A DNA stretch of 64,000 nucleotides from Sphingobium lignivorans (GTDB taxonomy: Bacteria; Pseudomonadota; Alphaproteobacteria; Sphingomonadales; Sphingomonadaceae), in the NCBI RefSeq assembly GCF_014203955.1, contig NZ_JACHKA010000001.1, forward strand, positions 2,015,001 through 2,079,000, given 5' to 3'. Below the pieces are notes generated by a model. The model worked only from the letters and a program-made list of their open reading frames with translations. It had not been told where the DNA came from and did no database searches. The position numbers and the translations under genes are program-made. Below, piece after piece: positions 18,373 to 27,573 of the stretch (positions within the stretch are counted from its first letter, which is position 1; each line of letters begins with the position of its first letter).

Positions 18373-18804
18373 TCAGAACGGCAGAGGGGCGAGATCCGGC
18401 TCGACCCACGTCCGCCGGGCCGCCACGCTGAACAATGCCTCCTCCCGCCAGAATGCCGCAAGCCAGCCCGGATGCCCCTGTGGAGACGCCATGAGCAGGC
18501 GCAGCACCTCATGAAGCGGCGCTTCCGGGCCATGACTGGCCAGATGATGGCGCGCCGCCCGCATCGAGGCCAGGGTGATGCTATGATGATAGCCGCCCTT
18601 ATCGGTATTGGCCGTCCCGGTGGCCTCATTATAGCCGGAGATCAGCCGGCGGATTTCATCGGCCCGTGTGAGATCGGGCCTATGCCTGAGCAGCCAGAGC
18701 GCGGCGGCGAAATGCGCCTCATGCGTCCATTCGGCTTTCGGCAGCGTCCTCGCCAGCAGGCCGGTCGCCAGCCGCTCGATATGGAGATCGTCAGACAACG
18801 CCAT
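18373..18804 (-). CDS. conserved hypothetical protein (WTHEAHF motif)
   Basis: 143 residues, mostly helical. A conserved-looking motif EWTHEAHFAAALWLLRHRPD occurs near residues 24-43, and a second His/Tyr cluster (NTDKGGYHHSITLA) in the middle. Paired His residues could bind metal, but no known family is recognised. The start at 18804 has AAAGGA about 10 nt upstream. It lies between metG (121 nt away) and the terminator-like hairpin at 18843-18866, so it may be transcribed alone from a promoter just downstream of that hairpin. Confidence 0.7.
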   Translation of the reverse strand: MALSDDLHIERLATGLLARTLPKAEWTHEAHFAAALWLLRHRPDLTRADEIRRLISGYNEATGTANTDKGGYHHSITLASMRAARHHLASHGPEAPLHEVLRLLMASPQGHPGWLAAFWREEALFSVAARRTWVEPDLAPLPF

Positions 18805-18842
18805 GATTTTTCGGTCCTTTCATGAAAGGCCCGATCGGCATG

Positions 18843-18866
18843 AAAAACCCCGCCGATCGGGCGGGG
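18843..18866 (-). terminator. rho-independent terminator for the holB operon
   Basis: On the minus strand CCCCGCC and GGCGGGG (18860-18866 and 18848-18854 in plus coordinates) close a 5-nt loop and are followed by five T residues (18847-18843). It stands after the mltB-rlpA-dacA-tmk-holB run and before the next minus-strand gene. An overlapping, mutually exclusive 11-bp stem pairs 18829-18839 with 18852-18862. Confidence 0.7.
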
Positions 18867-19050
18867 TGGAGCATCAACGGTTTGGAAAAGCGGACTTCAG
18901 CAGCTTCGCCAACCGAACATGCGCACGAACGCCGCCGGAAAGCAGTGCCCTTGTTGGCTGCGCGGATGGAGGCTGTTGTCCATAACGCAGCCCATAGCCC
19001 TTCCGGGGGTTCCCGACAAGCCGCGCGGCTATGCCCCCCCGCGCTCCCCC

Positions 19051-20049
19051 TCAGCGGGCGGCCCCCGCCTCGCCCAGCCCGGCAACGGTATCGCACAAGG
19101 TGAAAACCAGCGCGCCGGGCTCAAGCTGAAGCGGCGTCACGGCGCCGGCCCCCAGCCGCTGCGCTTCCTCGAAGGCCTCGAGCCCCCGGCCGAGCGCAGG
19201 GCCCTGCGCGGCGCGAAGCCGGCGGGCAATGAAGCGCGGCACAAGCTCCACGAACGCTTCCAGCCGCGGCCGGGCCGCGACGCCGGACAAGGCGGACATC
19301 AGCTTCGCGCGCTCCGCGTCCGCCGCGCGTCCGCCCCCGGCAATCACGCCCAGCGATTCCTCCAGCGCCGGCAGGTCCAGCGCCCGCATCGCGAGGGCCT
19401 GCCCCGGCGAGCCCTCCCCACTCGCGACGAGCCGGGCGCGCTCGGCCGCCGGCAGGTCCGGCATGGCCTGCGCCAGCGCAGCCTGCATGACGTCATCGTC
19501 GAGCGCATGAAAACGCAGCATGCGGCAGCGCGAGCGGATGGTCGGCAGCAGCCGTCCGGGCCGATGCGCCACGAGCAGGAACATGGCGCCGGCCGGCGGT
19601 TCCTCGAGATTCTTGAGAAGCGCGTTGGCCGCACCGGCTTCCAGATCATCCGCGCTGTCGATGAGGACGACCCGGCGCGATCCCATGGAGGGCGCGCTGT
19701 GCAGCAGGCGCGCAAGGCCGCGCACCTGGTCGACGGTGATGTTGCGCGCGAGCGTGCTTCCGTCCCCCTTGCGATCGTCGCGTTCGAGCCGTTCCAGCCG
19801 GACGAAATCCGGGTGCGCGCCGCCGTTCAGCAGACGCACCTGCGTGTCCTCGTCGCCCGGCGCCAGCGTTGCGGCCGGGACGGGCCCACCTGCACCGCCA
19901 ACCAGCAGTCGTTTCGCGAAATCAAAGGCAATGCCCGCCTTGCCGACGCCTTTCGGCCCGGCGAAGATCCAGCCATGATGCATGCGCGCGGCGGCGCTGG
20001 CCGCGATGAGCTGCGCGATCTGCGCGTCATGGCCGAACCAGCGCGTCAC
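19051..20049 (-). CDS. holB: DNA polymerase III delta-prime subunit
   Basis: 332 residues. It is part of the clamp-loader complex that places the beta clamp on DNA. The AAA+ fold begins with GPKGVGKAG (residues 31-39), a Walker A that lacks the usual Ser/Thr after Lys, as expected for the non-hydrolysing delta-prime. RVVLIDSADDLEAGAANALLK (shown in part) and LEEPPAGAMFLLVAH carry the Walker B-like and sensor regions, and RSRCR holds the SRC-type motif. The start overlaps the tmk stop by 4 nt, a common tmk-holB arrangement. Confidence 0.92.
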   Translation of the reverse strand: MTRWFGHDAQIAQLIAASAAARMHHGWIFAGPKGVGKAGIAFDFAKRLLVGGAGGPVPAATLAPGDEDTQVRLLNGGAHPDFVRLERLERDDRKGDGSTLARNITVDQVRGLARLLHSAPSMGSRRVVLIDSADDLEAGAANALLKNLEEPPAGAMFLLVAHRPGRLLPTIRSRCRMLRFHALDDDVMQAALAQAMPDLPAAERARLVASGEGSPGQALAMRALDLPALEESLGVIAGGGRAADAERAKLMSALSGVAARPRLEAFVELVPRFIARRLRAAQGPALGRGLEAFEEAQRLGAGAVTPLQLEPGALVFTLCDTVAGLGEAGAAR

Positions 20050-20675
20050 ACCAGCCAGTCCGCCAGTGCCGCGCAGAGCCGCGCCTCGACGTCCTCGGGC
20101 GTCCCATCGGCATCGATGCGGTGGAAGCGCGCGGGCTCGGCATCGGCGAAGCGCTCGAAGGCTTCGGCCACCGCCCGGTGGAACATGGTTTCGCGCCCGC
20201 CGATCCTGTCCGCCTCGCCCTCGTCCCGCAGGCTGGCACGCGCGCTGCTCTCGCCCAGCGGCAGGCGCAGTAGCAGCGTGCGGTCCGGCAGCAGTCCTTC
20301 CGAGCCGACGTCATGCAGCGCCAGTATATCGGCATCGGCAAGGACGCCGCCGACCCCCTGATAGGCACGGCTGCTGTCCAGAAAACGGTCGCAGATCACC
20401 CATTGGCCCGCTTCCAGCGCCGGGCGGATGGTGCGCGCCACATGGTCGGCGCGCGCCGCCGCGAAGAGCAGGGCCTCGGACCGTATCGTCCAGCGGTCCG
20501 CCGCGCCGGAAAGCAGCAGGCCGCGAATGGCTTCAGCACCCTCGCTCCCGCCCGGCTCGCGCGTCAGCACCACGTCCAGGCCGCGCCGCTGCAGCGCAGC
20601 CGCGAGGCGCCGCGCCTGAGTCGACTTGCCGACGCCCTCGCCGCCCTCCAGCGAAATGAAGCGGCCGCGCGGCAT
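20046..20675 (-). CDS. tmk: thymidylate kinase
   Basis: 209 residues. It phosphorylates dTMP to dTDP. The P-loop is GGEGVGKST (residues 11-19), the DR motif is VICDRFLDSSRAYQG, and a substrate-binding segment is VVLTREPGGSEGAEAIR. The length is typical. It lies 8 nt after dacA and overlaps holB by 4 nt. Confidence 0.95.
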   Translation of the reverse strand: MPRGRFISLEGGEGVGKSTQARRLAAALQRRGLDVVLTREPGGSEGAEAIRGLLLSGAADRWTIRSEALLFAAARADHVARTIRPALEAGQWVICDRFLDSSRAYQGVGGVLADADILALHDVGSEGLLPDRTLLLRLPLGESSARASLRDEGEADRIGGRETMFHRAVAEAFERFADAEPARFHRIDADGTPEDVEARLCAALADWLV

Positions 20676-20683
20676 CCCGCCCG

Positions 20684-21841
20684 TCAGCCGAACAGCGAGA
20701 GGAAGCCGATCCAGAGCCGGCCGAAGAAGCCCGCCTCCGAGACCTCCTCCTTGGCAACGAGCGGCAGCGACTGGGTTTCTCCGTCACCCGCGTCCACGAG
20801 CAGCGTCGCGATGGCCTGCCCCTGCGCGATCGGCGCCTTCACCGGGCCGTTATAGACAATGCGTCCCTTGACCGGGCCATTGGCCGAGGCGGGAATGGTC
20901 GCCACCAGATCGCGCGGCGCGACGAGATCGACCTGGCGTGCCCAGCCGCCCTGCACCTGGGCCTGGCCCAGCACGGCGCCCTTGCGTGCGAGGGGGCGCG
21001 ACCGCCAGGACTTGAAGCCCCAGTCCATGAACCGCACGGATTCCTCGATCCGCCCGTTGAAGCTGGTGAGCCCCGCCACGACCATCACGATGCGCCGTCC
21101 GTTCTGCACTGCCGATCCGGTGAAGCCATAGCCCGCTTCCTCGGTATGGCCGGTCTTGAGCCCGTCCGCGCCGTCGATCCGCCCGAGAATGGGGTTGCGA
21201 TTGGCCTGGCTGATGTCCGATCCGCCCATGGTCTTGCCCCAGGTGAAGGAGCGGGTCGTGTAGAACTGCCGGTAGAGGTCCGGCGTCTCCTCGACCGAGG
21301 CGCGCGCCAGCACGCCCAGATCGCGGGCGGTCACATAGGTCCGCCCTTCGTCGGGCCAGCCATTGCTGTTGCCGAAATGGCTGTTGGTCATGCCAAGACG
21401 CTTCGCCTCGGCATTCATGAGATCGGTGAAAGCTTCCTCGGAGCCGGAAATGCCCTCGGCCAGCACCACGCAGGCGTCATTGCCCGAGAGCGTGACGATG
21501 CCGTGCAGCAGATTCTCGACAGACACCTGCTCGTTGGCCGAGAGGAACATCGTCGAGCCCTGGCTATGCCATTTGCGCCAGGTTTCCGGTCGCACGGTGA
21601 AGCTCTGGTCGAGCTTCAGCTTCCCTTCCCGGATGAGCTTGAAGGCCACATGAGCCGTCATCATCTTCGCCATCGAGGCAGGCGGCATCCGCTTGTTGCT
21701 ATCGCGCTCGAACAGCACCCGCCCGGAAGACAGGTCGACCATGTAAGCGACGGGCGCGGTGGAACTATAGCTGGGTGTGGCAGCTTGGGCGGCCGAGAGA
21801 AGAAACGGCAGCGCCAGGGCAATCGGCAATATGAATCGCAT
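20684..21841 (-). CDS. dacA: D-alanyl-D-alanine carboxypeptidase (PBP5/6 family)
   Basis: 385 residues. It trims the terminal D-Ala of peptidoglycan stem peptides in the periplasm. It has an N-terminal signal peptide (MRFILPIALALPFLLSAAQA). The catalytic triad of motifs is complete: SMAKMMT (SxxK), SGNDA (SxN) and LKTGHTEEAG (KTG). A C-terminal beta domain and a final hydrophobic/amphipathic segment (FFGRLWIGFLSLFG) would anchor it at the inner membrane. It is clustered with two other cell-wall enzymes upstream (mltB, rlpA). Confidence 0.93.
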   Translation of the reverse strand: MRFILPIALALPFLLSAAQAATPSYSSTAPVAYMVDLSSGRVLFERDSNKRMPPASMAKMMTAHVAFKLIREGKLKLDQSFTVRPETWRKWHSQGSTMFLSANEQVSVENLLHGIVTLSGNDACVVLAEGISGSEEAFTDLMNAEAKRLGMTNSHFGNSNGWPDEGRTYVTARDLGVLARASVEETPDLYRQFYTTRSFTWGKTMGGSDISQANRNPILGRIDGADGLKTGHTEEAGYGFTGSAVQNGRRIVMVVAGLTSFNGRIEESVRFMDWGFKSWRSRPLARKGAVLGQAQVQGGWARQVDLVAPRDLVATIPASANGPVKGRIVYNGPVKAPIAQGQAIATLLVDAGDGETQSLPLVAKEEVSEAGFFGRLWIGFLSLFG

Positions 21842-21889
21842 CGGGAAGTCCGGTCATAACGGTCATTCGGTCAGCGGCGGCGCCGCTGC

Positions 21890-22969
21890 TCATCGAGCGT
21901 CATTAGCCATCACGCGCGCCTCTGCATAGCCCTTGGCATGGATGCCGCGAAGCGCGGCGTGGGCCGCCGCCTGCGTCTGGAAAGGCCCCGTCCGCACGCG
22001 GAACAGGGCGCCCACAGGCATGACAAAGCCGTCCACCGACTTCGCCAGCGCATCGGCTTTTGCGCGGGATGAGAGGGCCGCGAGCTGAACGACATAGCCG
22101 CCCCGTCGCGACATGGCGTCAGGCGCAGAGGCAGGCGGCGAAGCGGCGGACGTGGCCGCTGGACGGTGCACTGGCTGCGACGAAACGGGCGCCGGCCCGG
22201 ACGGCCCCTCGGGGAGAGGCGTTCCCGGCGATGCGGGCGGGAGGATGGTTTGCGGTGCCGCGAGCGTCGTCTCGGGCGCAGCCTCGGCGCGCGCTGCGGG
22301 GGCCGGCAGGTCCACGGCGGCCATCGCCGGCGCAGGCGCGGAAGGCTCGGCAGAATTCCCCATGCTCAGCGTGCGCACCGGCACATCCAGCGGCAGCGGC
22401 GCAGGCGGCAAGCGTTTCATAAGGGCCGCGCGCAGTCCCGGCGGCGCTTCCATCCGCTCTCCGACCGGCTGGCCCGTCCGCAGCGCCGCGCGCTCCTGCT
22501 CCGTCGGGTTCACCTTGCGCACCCGGACCCGGGCAGTACCGTCGATCGCCGTCAGCCCGAGTTGACGAGCAGCCCCCGGCGAGAGGGCAATGATGCGATC
22601 GTTGAGCAGTGGCCCCCGGTCATTGACGCGAACGAGGATCGTGCGGCCGCTCTCCAGCGCCGTCACTTCCACATAGGAGGGCAAGGGCAAGGTGCGGTGG
22701 GCAGCGGTGACCGCGTCCGGCGCATAAGCTTCGCCCGAGGCCGTCCGGCGCCCGTCCGCCGTTTCCCAGAGCAGCGCGGCATAGCCGGTCTCGTCCAGGG
22801 CGAGGACGGCCGCGGGCGTGTGGAGCGTCCCGTCGATCATATAGGGCTCGCCGATCACCGGTTGGCCGTCGGGCGGTGCCCCCGTGGCCGTCGCGGGCCG
22901 CGCAGACGCGCCGGCGGCAGCGCATCCCAGCATGATGATCGCGATGAACGACCTAGTGCCTGACCTCAT
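21890..22969 (-). CDS. rlpA: septal ring lytic transglycosylase RlpA family protein with SPOR domain
   Basis: 359 residues from the ATG at 22969; an in-frame ATG at 22996 is possible. An N-terminal secretion signal contains IIMLGCAAAG, which could be a lipobox around Cys. The double-psi beta-barrel RlpA domain shows TASGEAYAPDAVTAAHRTLP and VRVNDRGPLLNDRIIALSP. A Pro/Ala-rich linker follows, then a C-terminal SPOR domain (YVVQLAALSSRAKADALA to the end) that binds denuded septal glycan. It overlaps the upstream transglycosylase gene by 17 nt. Confidence 0.88.
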   Translation of the reverse strand: MRSGTRSFIAIIMLGCAAAGASARPATATGAPPDGQPVIGEPYMIDGTLHTPAAVLALDETGYAALLWETADGRRTASGEAYAPDAVTAAHRTLPLPSYVEVTALESGRTILVRVNDRGPLLNDRIIALSPGAARQLGLTAIDGTARVRVRKVNPTEQERAALRTGQPVGERMEAPPGLRAALMKRLPPAPLPLDVPVRTLSMGNSAEPSAPAPAMAAVDLPAPAARAEAAPETTLAAPQTILPPASPGTPLPEGPSGPAPVSSQPVHRPAATSAASPPASAPDAMSRRGGYVVQLAALSSRAKADALAKSVDGFVMPVGALFRVRTGPFQTQAAAHAALRGIHAKGYAEARVMANDAR

Positions 22970-24029
22970 CTGCAAGGAGCCCCACTGACAGCGCATAGAA
23001 ATTGGAACAGTTGTAGTCCAATATCGCGCGATAGTTACCAGTGAGTAAGTATGCGGTGCGGCCGGGTCCGTCGGGCTCCAGCAGCGTCGCCATGATGTTG
23101 CTGTCCGGCCAGCTGCCCGAGACGGGCGCGATGCCGAGCGCTTGCCATTCGCGCATGGTCAGCCAGCGGCTGTGCCGCTCGAATACGCGCTTGCAGCGCG
23201 GCGGAACGGTGCGCCCGGCCAACGCGGCCCGGTCCAGATTCGCCGGGACGCGCACGGCGACGCCCCAGGGCTCACCCTTGCGCCAGCCTGCCCGCACGAA
23301 ATAATTGGCGATGGAAGCAAGCGCATCGGGCTGGCTGGACCAGATCGCGGCGAGGCCATCCCCATCCGCGTCGCGCGCATCGCGCAGATAGACGGACGGG
23401 AGGAACTGCGGATAGCCGAAGGCACCGGCATAGCTGCCGACCAGCCGCTCGCGCGGGATGCCCCGCTCCATCATGACCATGACGGCGATCAGCTCCGGCT
23501 CGAACAGGGCGCGCCTGCGCCCCTCATAAGCCAGCGTGGCAAGCGAGCGGAGCAGGTCGAAGTCACCGGTGATCGTGCCGTAATTCGTCTCATGGCCGAA
23601 GATCGCGACCATGATTTCCTCGGGGACGCCGGTATCCCGCTCGATGCCGGTCAGGAGCGCGCGATTCGCCTGATAGACCGCCCGCCCCCGGGCGATCTTG
23701 CGGTCATCGATATGGCGGCGGCGATAGGGCTCGAAATCCGGGATAGGCGCATCGGCGGCGGTGGGCATGTTGCCCCGGTCCAGCGCGGCAACGCGCGGAT
23801 TGAAGGTCAGCCCCGCGATCGCCCGATCGAACGTCGCATCGCTCACGCCCTGGACACGAGCCTTGGGTCGCAGGCTCTGGAGATAAGTGGCAAAGCAGCG
23901 TTCGGTCTCCACGCCGACCGTGGAACCCGACTGCTGGCCATGCGCCGCCGGCCCCGCGATGAGGGCGCCAATCATGCAGAAAGCGAGAAGGCGAAGCGGG
24001 CGAAAGGGACGAAGCTGATGAAAGGACAT
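22953..24029 (-). CDS. mltB: lytic murein transglycosylase, MltB type
   Basis: 358 residues from the ATG at 24029 (MSFHQLRPFRP). It cleaves glycan strands with formation of 1,6-anhydro-MurNAc in the periplasm. The signal sequence ends near GPAAHGQ. The catalytic Glu is in AIFGHETNYG, followed by SYAGAFGYPQFLPS and NYFVRAGWRKGEPWG. A C-terminal peptidoglycan-binding-like end is short. It is first in the mltB-rlpA-dacA-tmk-holB run. Confidence 0.9.
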   Translation of the reverse strand: MSFHQLRPFRPLRLLAFCMIGALIAGPAAHGQQSGSTVGVETERCFATYLQSLRPKARVQGVSDATFDRAIAGLTFNPRVAALDRGNMPTAADAPIPDFEPYRRRHIDDRKIARGRAVYQANRALLTGIERDTGVPEEIMVAIFGHETNYGTITGDFDLLRSLATLAYEGRRRALFEPELIAVMVMMERGIPRERLVGSYAGAFGYPQFLPSVYLRDARDADGDGLAAIWSSQPDALASIANYFVRAGWRKGEPWGVAVRVPANLDRAALAGRTVPPRCKRVFERHSRWLTMREWQALGIAPVSGSWPDSNIMATLLEPDGPGRTAYLLTGNYRAILDYNCSNFYALSVGLLADEVRH

Positions 24030-24258
24030 GCCTATATAGTGCCAGACTTTGAGGCCGAGGCAAGGCAGCGACCGAGGATCGGCAAGAGAAGTCTCCCTCA
24101 TTCCGAGTCGCGTCCGCCCCGCCGAGCCGCGCGATGCTCCCGGCCGGACGCAAAAACCACGGCCTGGAAGGCCATTCGCAGTGCAGACACGCCTTCGCCC
24201 CGCCCCTGCATCGACCGGGCTTTCCTTGATGCCGATATTCCATTAGGCCGCCGCGCGA

Positions 24259-24348
24259 GGACAGGTGGCCGAGTGGTTTAAGGCAGCGGTCTTGAAAACC
24301 GCCGTGGGTTCACGCTCACCGTGGGTTCGAATCCCACCCTGTCCGCCA
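24259..24348 (+). tRNA. tRNA-Ser (anticodon TGA)
   Basis: 90 nt including an encoded CCA. The acceptor GGACAGG pairs with CCTGTCC. The anticodon arm GCGGT-CTTGAAA-ACCGC presents TGA, which reads UCA codons. A long variable arm (about 15 nt) is typical of class II tRNA-Ser, and the T-arm loop is TTCGAAT. Confidence 0.97.
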
Positions 24349-24509
24349 GCCCCCTCTTTCCCGAACCCTCTCCGGGGCCCCGGCTTAACTGCGGGTCCTA
24401 GGCGCGATTCGCGCGAAGATCTCTGGTGCCTGAAAGAATGAGCTCTCCGGGGCGGCCCAGCGCGAATAGCGTCCCGTCGTGAAGACGAATTGTCTGGCAT
24501 AAGAGGCTG

Positions 24510-24761
24510 ATGTTCATCGCTTCGCTTTATATGATGGAGCCCGTTCTATCGCGCGCGTTCGACCCGTTCGATCCGTTGCTGGCCCGGTTCGCTGAAAGCC
24601 AGATCGAGACGGCATGGTGGGTGTTTTTCGTGATGGTGTGGAATGCCCTCTTCCTTTCACTTCTTGTCTACGACTGGAAAGTGTCAGGACGCATCCACCC
24701 GGTCACGGCAGGCGGCTATGGGTGGTTCTGCATCCTGTGGGCGGCGATCTGGTTCTTCTAA
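24510..24761 (+). CDS. small hypothetical membrane protein
   Basis: 83 residues. The N-terminal part is soluble and acidic (DPFDPLLARFAESQIETAW). Two hydrophobic helices follow (WVFFVMVWNALFLSLLVYDW and GWFCILWAAIWFF) separated by a polar loop. The start MFIASLYMMEP has alternative in-frame ATGs at codons 8 and 9. It stands alone after tRNA-Ser, with about 160 nt on the left and 220 nt on the right holding nothing recognisable. No function is assigned. Confidence 0.5.
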   Translation: MFIASLYMMEPVLSRAFDPFDPLLARFAESQIETAWWVFFVMVWNALFLSLLVYDWKVSGRIHPVTAGGYGWFCILWAAIWFF

Positions 24762-24983
24762 GGGCTCATCCAACCCGTTTGGAGCTTTTAGACCGCGAAA
24801 TGCGGGATACAGTTATTTCATGCATGGATTGGACTTGATAAAACGGACCTGTCCGCCATTGTCGCCATGCGCCGACGTTTCCCGACGCTTAAGTCCTTCA
24901 AGCCCGGCCGCCCGCCCGGCAGGCGCCTTGCATCCCGGCAGAGACCAGAGGCTCGCACCACCGGCCACTGCACCGGCACCAAC

Positions 24984-25469
24984 TCAACCGGCAAGCCAGC
25001 CGGCAAGCTTGTCCAGCGTCTGCATGCCATATTCGACGGCGCCGAAGTCGATGACGACCCTGCGCCGTTCGGAGCTGGGGTGAAGCTGGCGCATGGTCAG
25101 GACGGTCTTGCCGTCGGCCTGTTCGTCGAAGGTTATCGTCATTCGGAAGCGGTCAGGATCGTCGGGATCGAAAGTGCCGTAATCGACGACGATCCTTTCG
25201 CCGGGCACGATTTCCAGGAAGCGCATCAGGTTCGGAAAACGCTGCTCCCTGCCATCGAAGAAGCCCACCATGTCGAACCGCCACACCCCGCCTTCGCGGA
25301 TATCGGCTTCGTGAGTCTCGATCTTCAGGCCGGCCGGCCCGTACCATAGAGCAAGCGCATTCGGGTCCATCCAGGCAGCGAACACCTTGTCGCGCGGGTG
25401 CCTGAAGACCCTCGTCAGCACGATCTCCCGATCAAGCGCCCAGTGGTCCAGTGGGTTTGCCATGTTCAT
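24984..25469 (-). CDS. SRPBCC (AHSA1-like) ligand-binding domain protein
   Basis: 161 residues from the ATG at 25469, chosen because AAGGA lies 5 nt upstream. The AHSA1/START-like pattern is visible: REIVLTRVFRHPRDKVFAAW, then WYGPAGLKIETHEADIREGG and VVIDFGAVEYGMQTLDKLAG at the end. The start lies inside the 3' end of the ArsR gene (38-nt overlap). ArsR plus AHSA1 pairs are common and are thought to be a ligand-sensing unit, but the ligand is unknown. Confidence 0.85.
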   Translation of the reverse strand: MNMANPLDHWALDREIVLTRVFRHPRDKVFAAWMDPNALALWYGPAGLKIETHEADIREGGVWRFDMVGFFDGREQRFPNLMRFLEIVPGERIVVDYGTFDPDDPDRFRMTITFDEQADGKTVLTMRQLHPSSERRRVVIDFGAVEYGMQTLDKLAGWLAG

Positions 25470-25803
25470 CGTCATCCTTATGGGTATCGTCCAGATAGGC
25501 TTCCAGTCGATCGAAACGATCGGCCCAGCGCTGTCGCTCCGCAGCCATCCACTCCGCCGCCTCGTCGAAACGCGCGCGCTCCAGTCGGCACCACCGGCTT
25601 CGACCGCGCTTCTCGCTCGCAATCAGGCCGGAGGCTTCCAGCACTTTGAGATGCTGCGTGAAGGACGGCAGCGCCATTTCGAACGGCTCCGCCAGAACGG
25701 TGACAGGGAGCTCCCCGTCAGCGAGCCGGGAAATCACGGCGCGCCGCGTGGGATCGCTCAGGGCATGGAACGCTGCGTCGAGAGGCGTTGAAAGGTAAGG
25801 CAT
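25432..25803 (-). CDS. ArsR/SmtB-family transcriptional regulator
   Basis: 123 residues. The winged HTH shows DPTRRAVISRLADGELPVTV and LPSFTQHLKVLEASGLIASE, ending with RGRSRWCRLE. No metal-binding CxC is seen at the recognition helix, so it is probably of the non-metal type linked with SRPBCC partners. It is co-transcribed and overlapping with the AHSA1-like gene. It likely represses its own promoter in the 25804-25915 interval. Confidence 0.88.
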   Translation of the reverse strand: MPYLSTPLDAAFHALSDPTRRAVISRLADGELPVTVLAEPFEMALPSFTQHLKVLEASGLIASEKRGRSRWCRLERARFDEAAEWMAAERQRWADRFDRLEAYLDDTHKDDDEHGKPTGPLGA

Positions 25804-25915
25804 GCACCTTACTAACCAGCCCGCTGCAATCGGTCAATATACAAAGTAGATTGCCTAAGTGTTGTGGAAATCGACACGAGCGACGACTTCGCCGTGGCCC
25901 CCTTCCCCGCACCGC

Positions 25916-27007
25916 CTATGCCAGGACGTCCTCCACGGGTCGTCGAGGCGAATATGGCAGGGCCGGCCCGTAGCCGAAGCGCATCACGATATCGGGGCGC
26001 AAGCCGGCTTCGCCGACCAGGGACGCGAGCGCCGGCCTCAGCCGCGCCACTTCCACCGGCTGGTTGACGAAGGCCTGCTTGAGGCCGAGCGCCGTCGCGG
26101 CCAGGGCGCAGCGCTGGCAGGCGCGTCCCACCGCGACCCAGTGCGCTTTGTCCTCATGCTCGGCGAGAAAGACGGCGATCCCGGCGGAGCTGTCGATCTG
26201 CCGGGCATATCGGTCATTCTCGCCTTCCGCCGTGACGAACATGTCGAATGCCATATGTCCTAAAATGTCCGGCATCACCGGATTGCCGCTCGCCGCCGTG
26301 AACAGGCCATCGCCCTTTTTCGCGGCGCTACGGGGGTTAAAGCGCACCCAATCCTTCAATTCGGCCCTGAAGGCCGCATCCCGCATCTGTCCATCATTGC
26401 CGGCCACGATGAGGTCCCGCACCGGATCGATCCGCCGCCGTTCGGTGAGCAGCACGAGGCGCACACCCGGCACGGCCGCCGCTTTCCTCAATGCCTCGAG
26501 GTCACGGGCAGGAACGGGTCTGCCATCATAGTCGGCACGCGTCGATTGCCGCCTGGGAATGGCTGCGAAGAGCGGATCGGCGTGTGGCGCTCCTGGGGAA
26601 TGACGGAACTGGACCCTGCCCTCGGCATCGGCCTGCGCTTCGCCGGGACGCCCCGTCGCAGCCGCCGCGATCGCGAGATTTTCGGCTGCGCAGCCCAGGC
26701 TGACGAAAAGATGATGATCATCGGGGTCGACGACGCGCGTGGTGCGGGCGAGGTCCGGCAGGATATCGATCGCGCCGGGCCGAATGACGAATTTCCATGG
26801 CTGGGTGTTATGGCCGCTGGCCGCGAGCGTCGCGAACCGGATCAACTCCCTGTCATGCCGATGCACATCGAGCGGCGCGCGCAGATGACGAACATACTCG
26901 GCATAGTCAGCCATCGAGCCAGTGGACGAGCGCCATCCATAGGTGCCGATGCCACCCAGCAGCACTGCCCCGCCCGCTCCGAAAAGGACGTCGCGTCTCA
27001 GCATCAC
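25916..27007 (-). CDS. Acg-like nitroreductase family protein with Tat-type signal
   Basis: 363 residues. The N-terminus RRDVLFGAGGAVLLGG resembles a twin-arginine signal/anchor. The body has the duplicated nitroreductase arrangement of Acg-type proteins: RFATLAASGHNTQPWKFVI binding FMN in the first half and HWVAVGRACQRCALAATALG in the second. Such proteins may bind flavin without classical nitroreduction. It stands alone, divergent from nothing nearby. Export to the periplasm is inferred from the N-terminus only. Confidence 0.8.
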   Translation of the reverse strand: MMLRRDVLFGAGGAVLLGGIGTYGWRSSTGSMADYAEYVRHLRAPLDVHRHDRELIRFATLAASGHNTQPWKFVIRPGAIDILPDLARTTRVVDPDDHHLFVSLGCAAENLAIAAAATGRPGEAQADAEGRVQFRHSPGAPHADPLFAAIPRRQSTRADYDGRPVPARDLEALRKAAAVPGVRLVLLTERRRIDPVRDLIVAGNDGQMRDAAFRAELKDWVRFNPRSAAKKGDGLFTAASGNPVMPDILGHMAFDMFVTAEGENDRYARQIDSSAGIAVFLAEHEDKAHWVAVGRACQRCALAATALGLKQAFVNQPVEVARLRPALASLVGEAGLRPDIVMRFGYGPALPYSPRRPVEDVLA

Positions 27008-27158
27008 CTTTCCCCTTCACCGCCCATGCTATCGGAAAGGGGAGGAACAGGACTTGATCTCGATTAAGGGGATAAGCCCCCGGACTGGGTCTCCTGTCAC
27101 CGCTCGGGCACTTGCTGGCCGGAAGCGGACCGATCCGCATCCGGCCCCAGGATCAGGT

Positions 27159-27305
27159 TCAGCGCTTGCTATCCTTCTCAGCCGCCTGCTGAACTGCGGC
27201 ATTGCTCGACGTCTGGGTCGTCGTTCCCGGCGTCGGCTGGCTAGGGGACGGGTTCTTGCCCGGCTGCTGCTTGTTCGGGTCGAAGGCGGGTGGCTGGTCT
27301 GGCAT
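27159..27305 (-). CDS. small Pro/Gln/Thr-rich hypothetical protein
   Basis: 48 residues from the second of two adjacent ATGs (GGAG 6 nt upstream). The sequence is low-complexity and likely disordered (DPNKQQPGKNPSPSQPTPG then SSNAAVQQAAEKDSKR). Short proteins of this style occur in sphingomonads, but I cannot name the family. A clear ribosome-binding site is the main support. The 268 nt to folD contain no other gene that I can see. Confidence 0.5.
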   Translation of the reverse strand: MPDQPPAFDPNKQQPGKNPSPSQPTPGTTTQTSSNAAVQQAAEKDSKR

Positions 27306-27573
27306 CATGCTCTCCTCTGGTTGCCGCCGCTCGGCGGTGGTCGCCAGGAAAACGGCCGACATCCGCGATCCGTTCCTCAAAATCCGGGCTCATGCGACGG
27401 ATCGCCCGTTCCTTTCCGTCCGCCTGCCGACAATCTGTCCCACACACGTCCCGCGCCTCGTCGCCATGCATCTCGACGGATGGACCGGTTGCCGTTATCG
27501 ACCTGAAAATGAGATGCGCGACAGAAGCATCCTCTTCCCCTGAGAGATTCGACAAAACACGAAAGGTTTCCCC

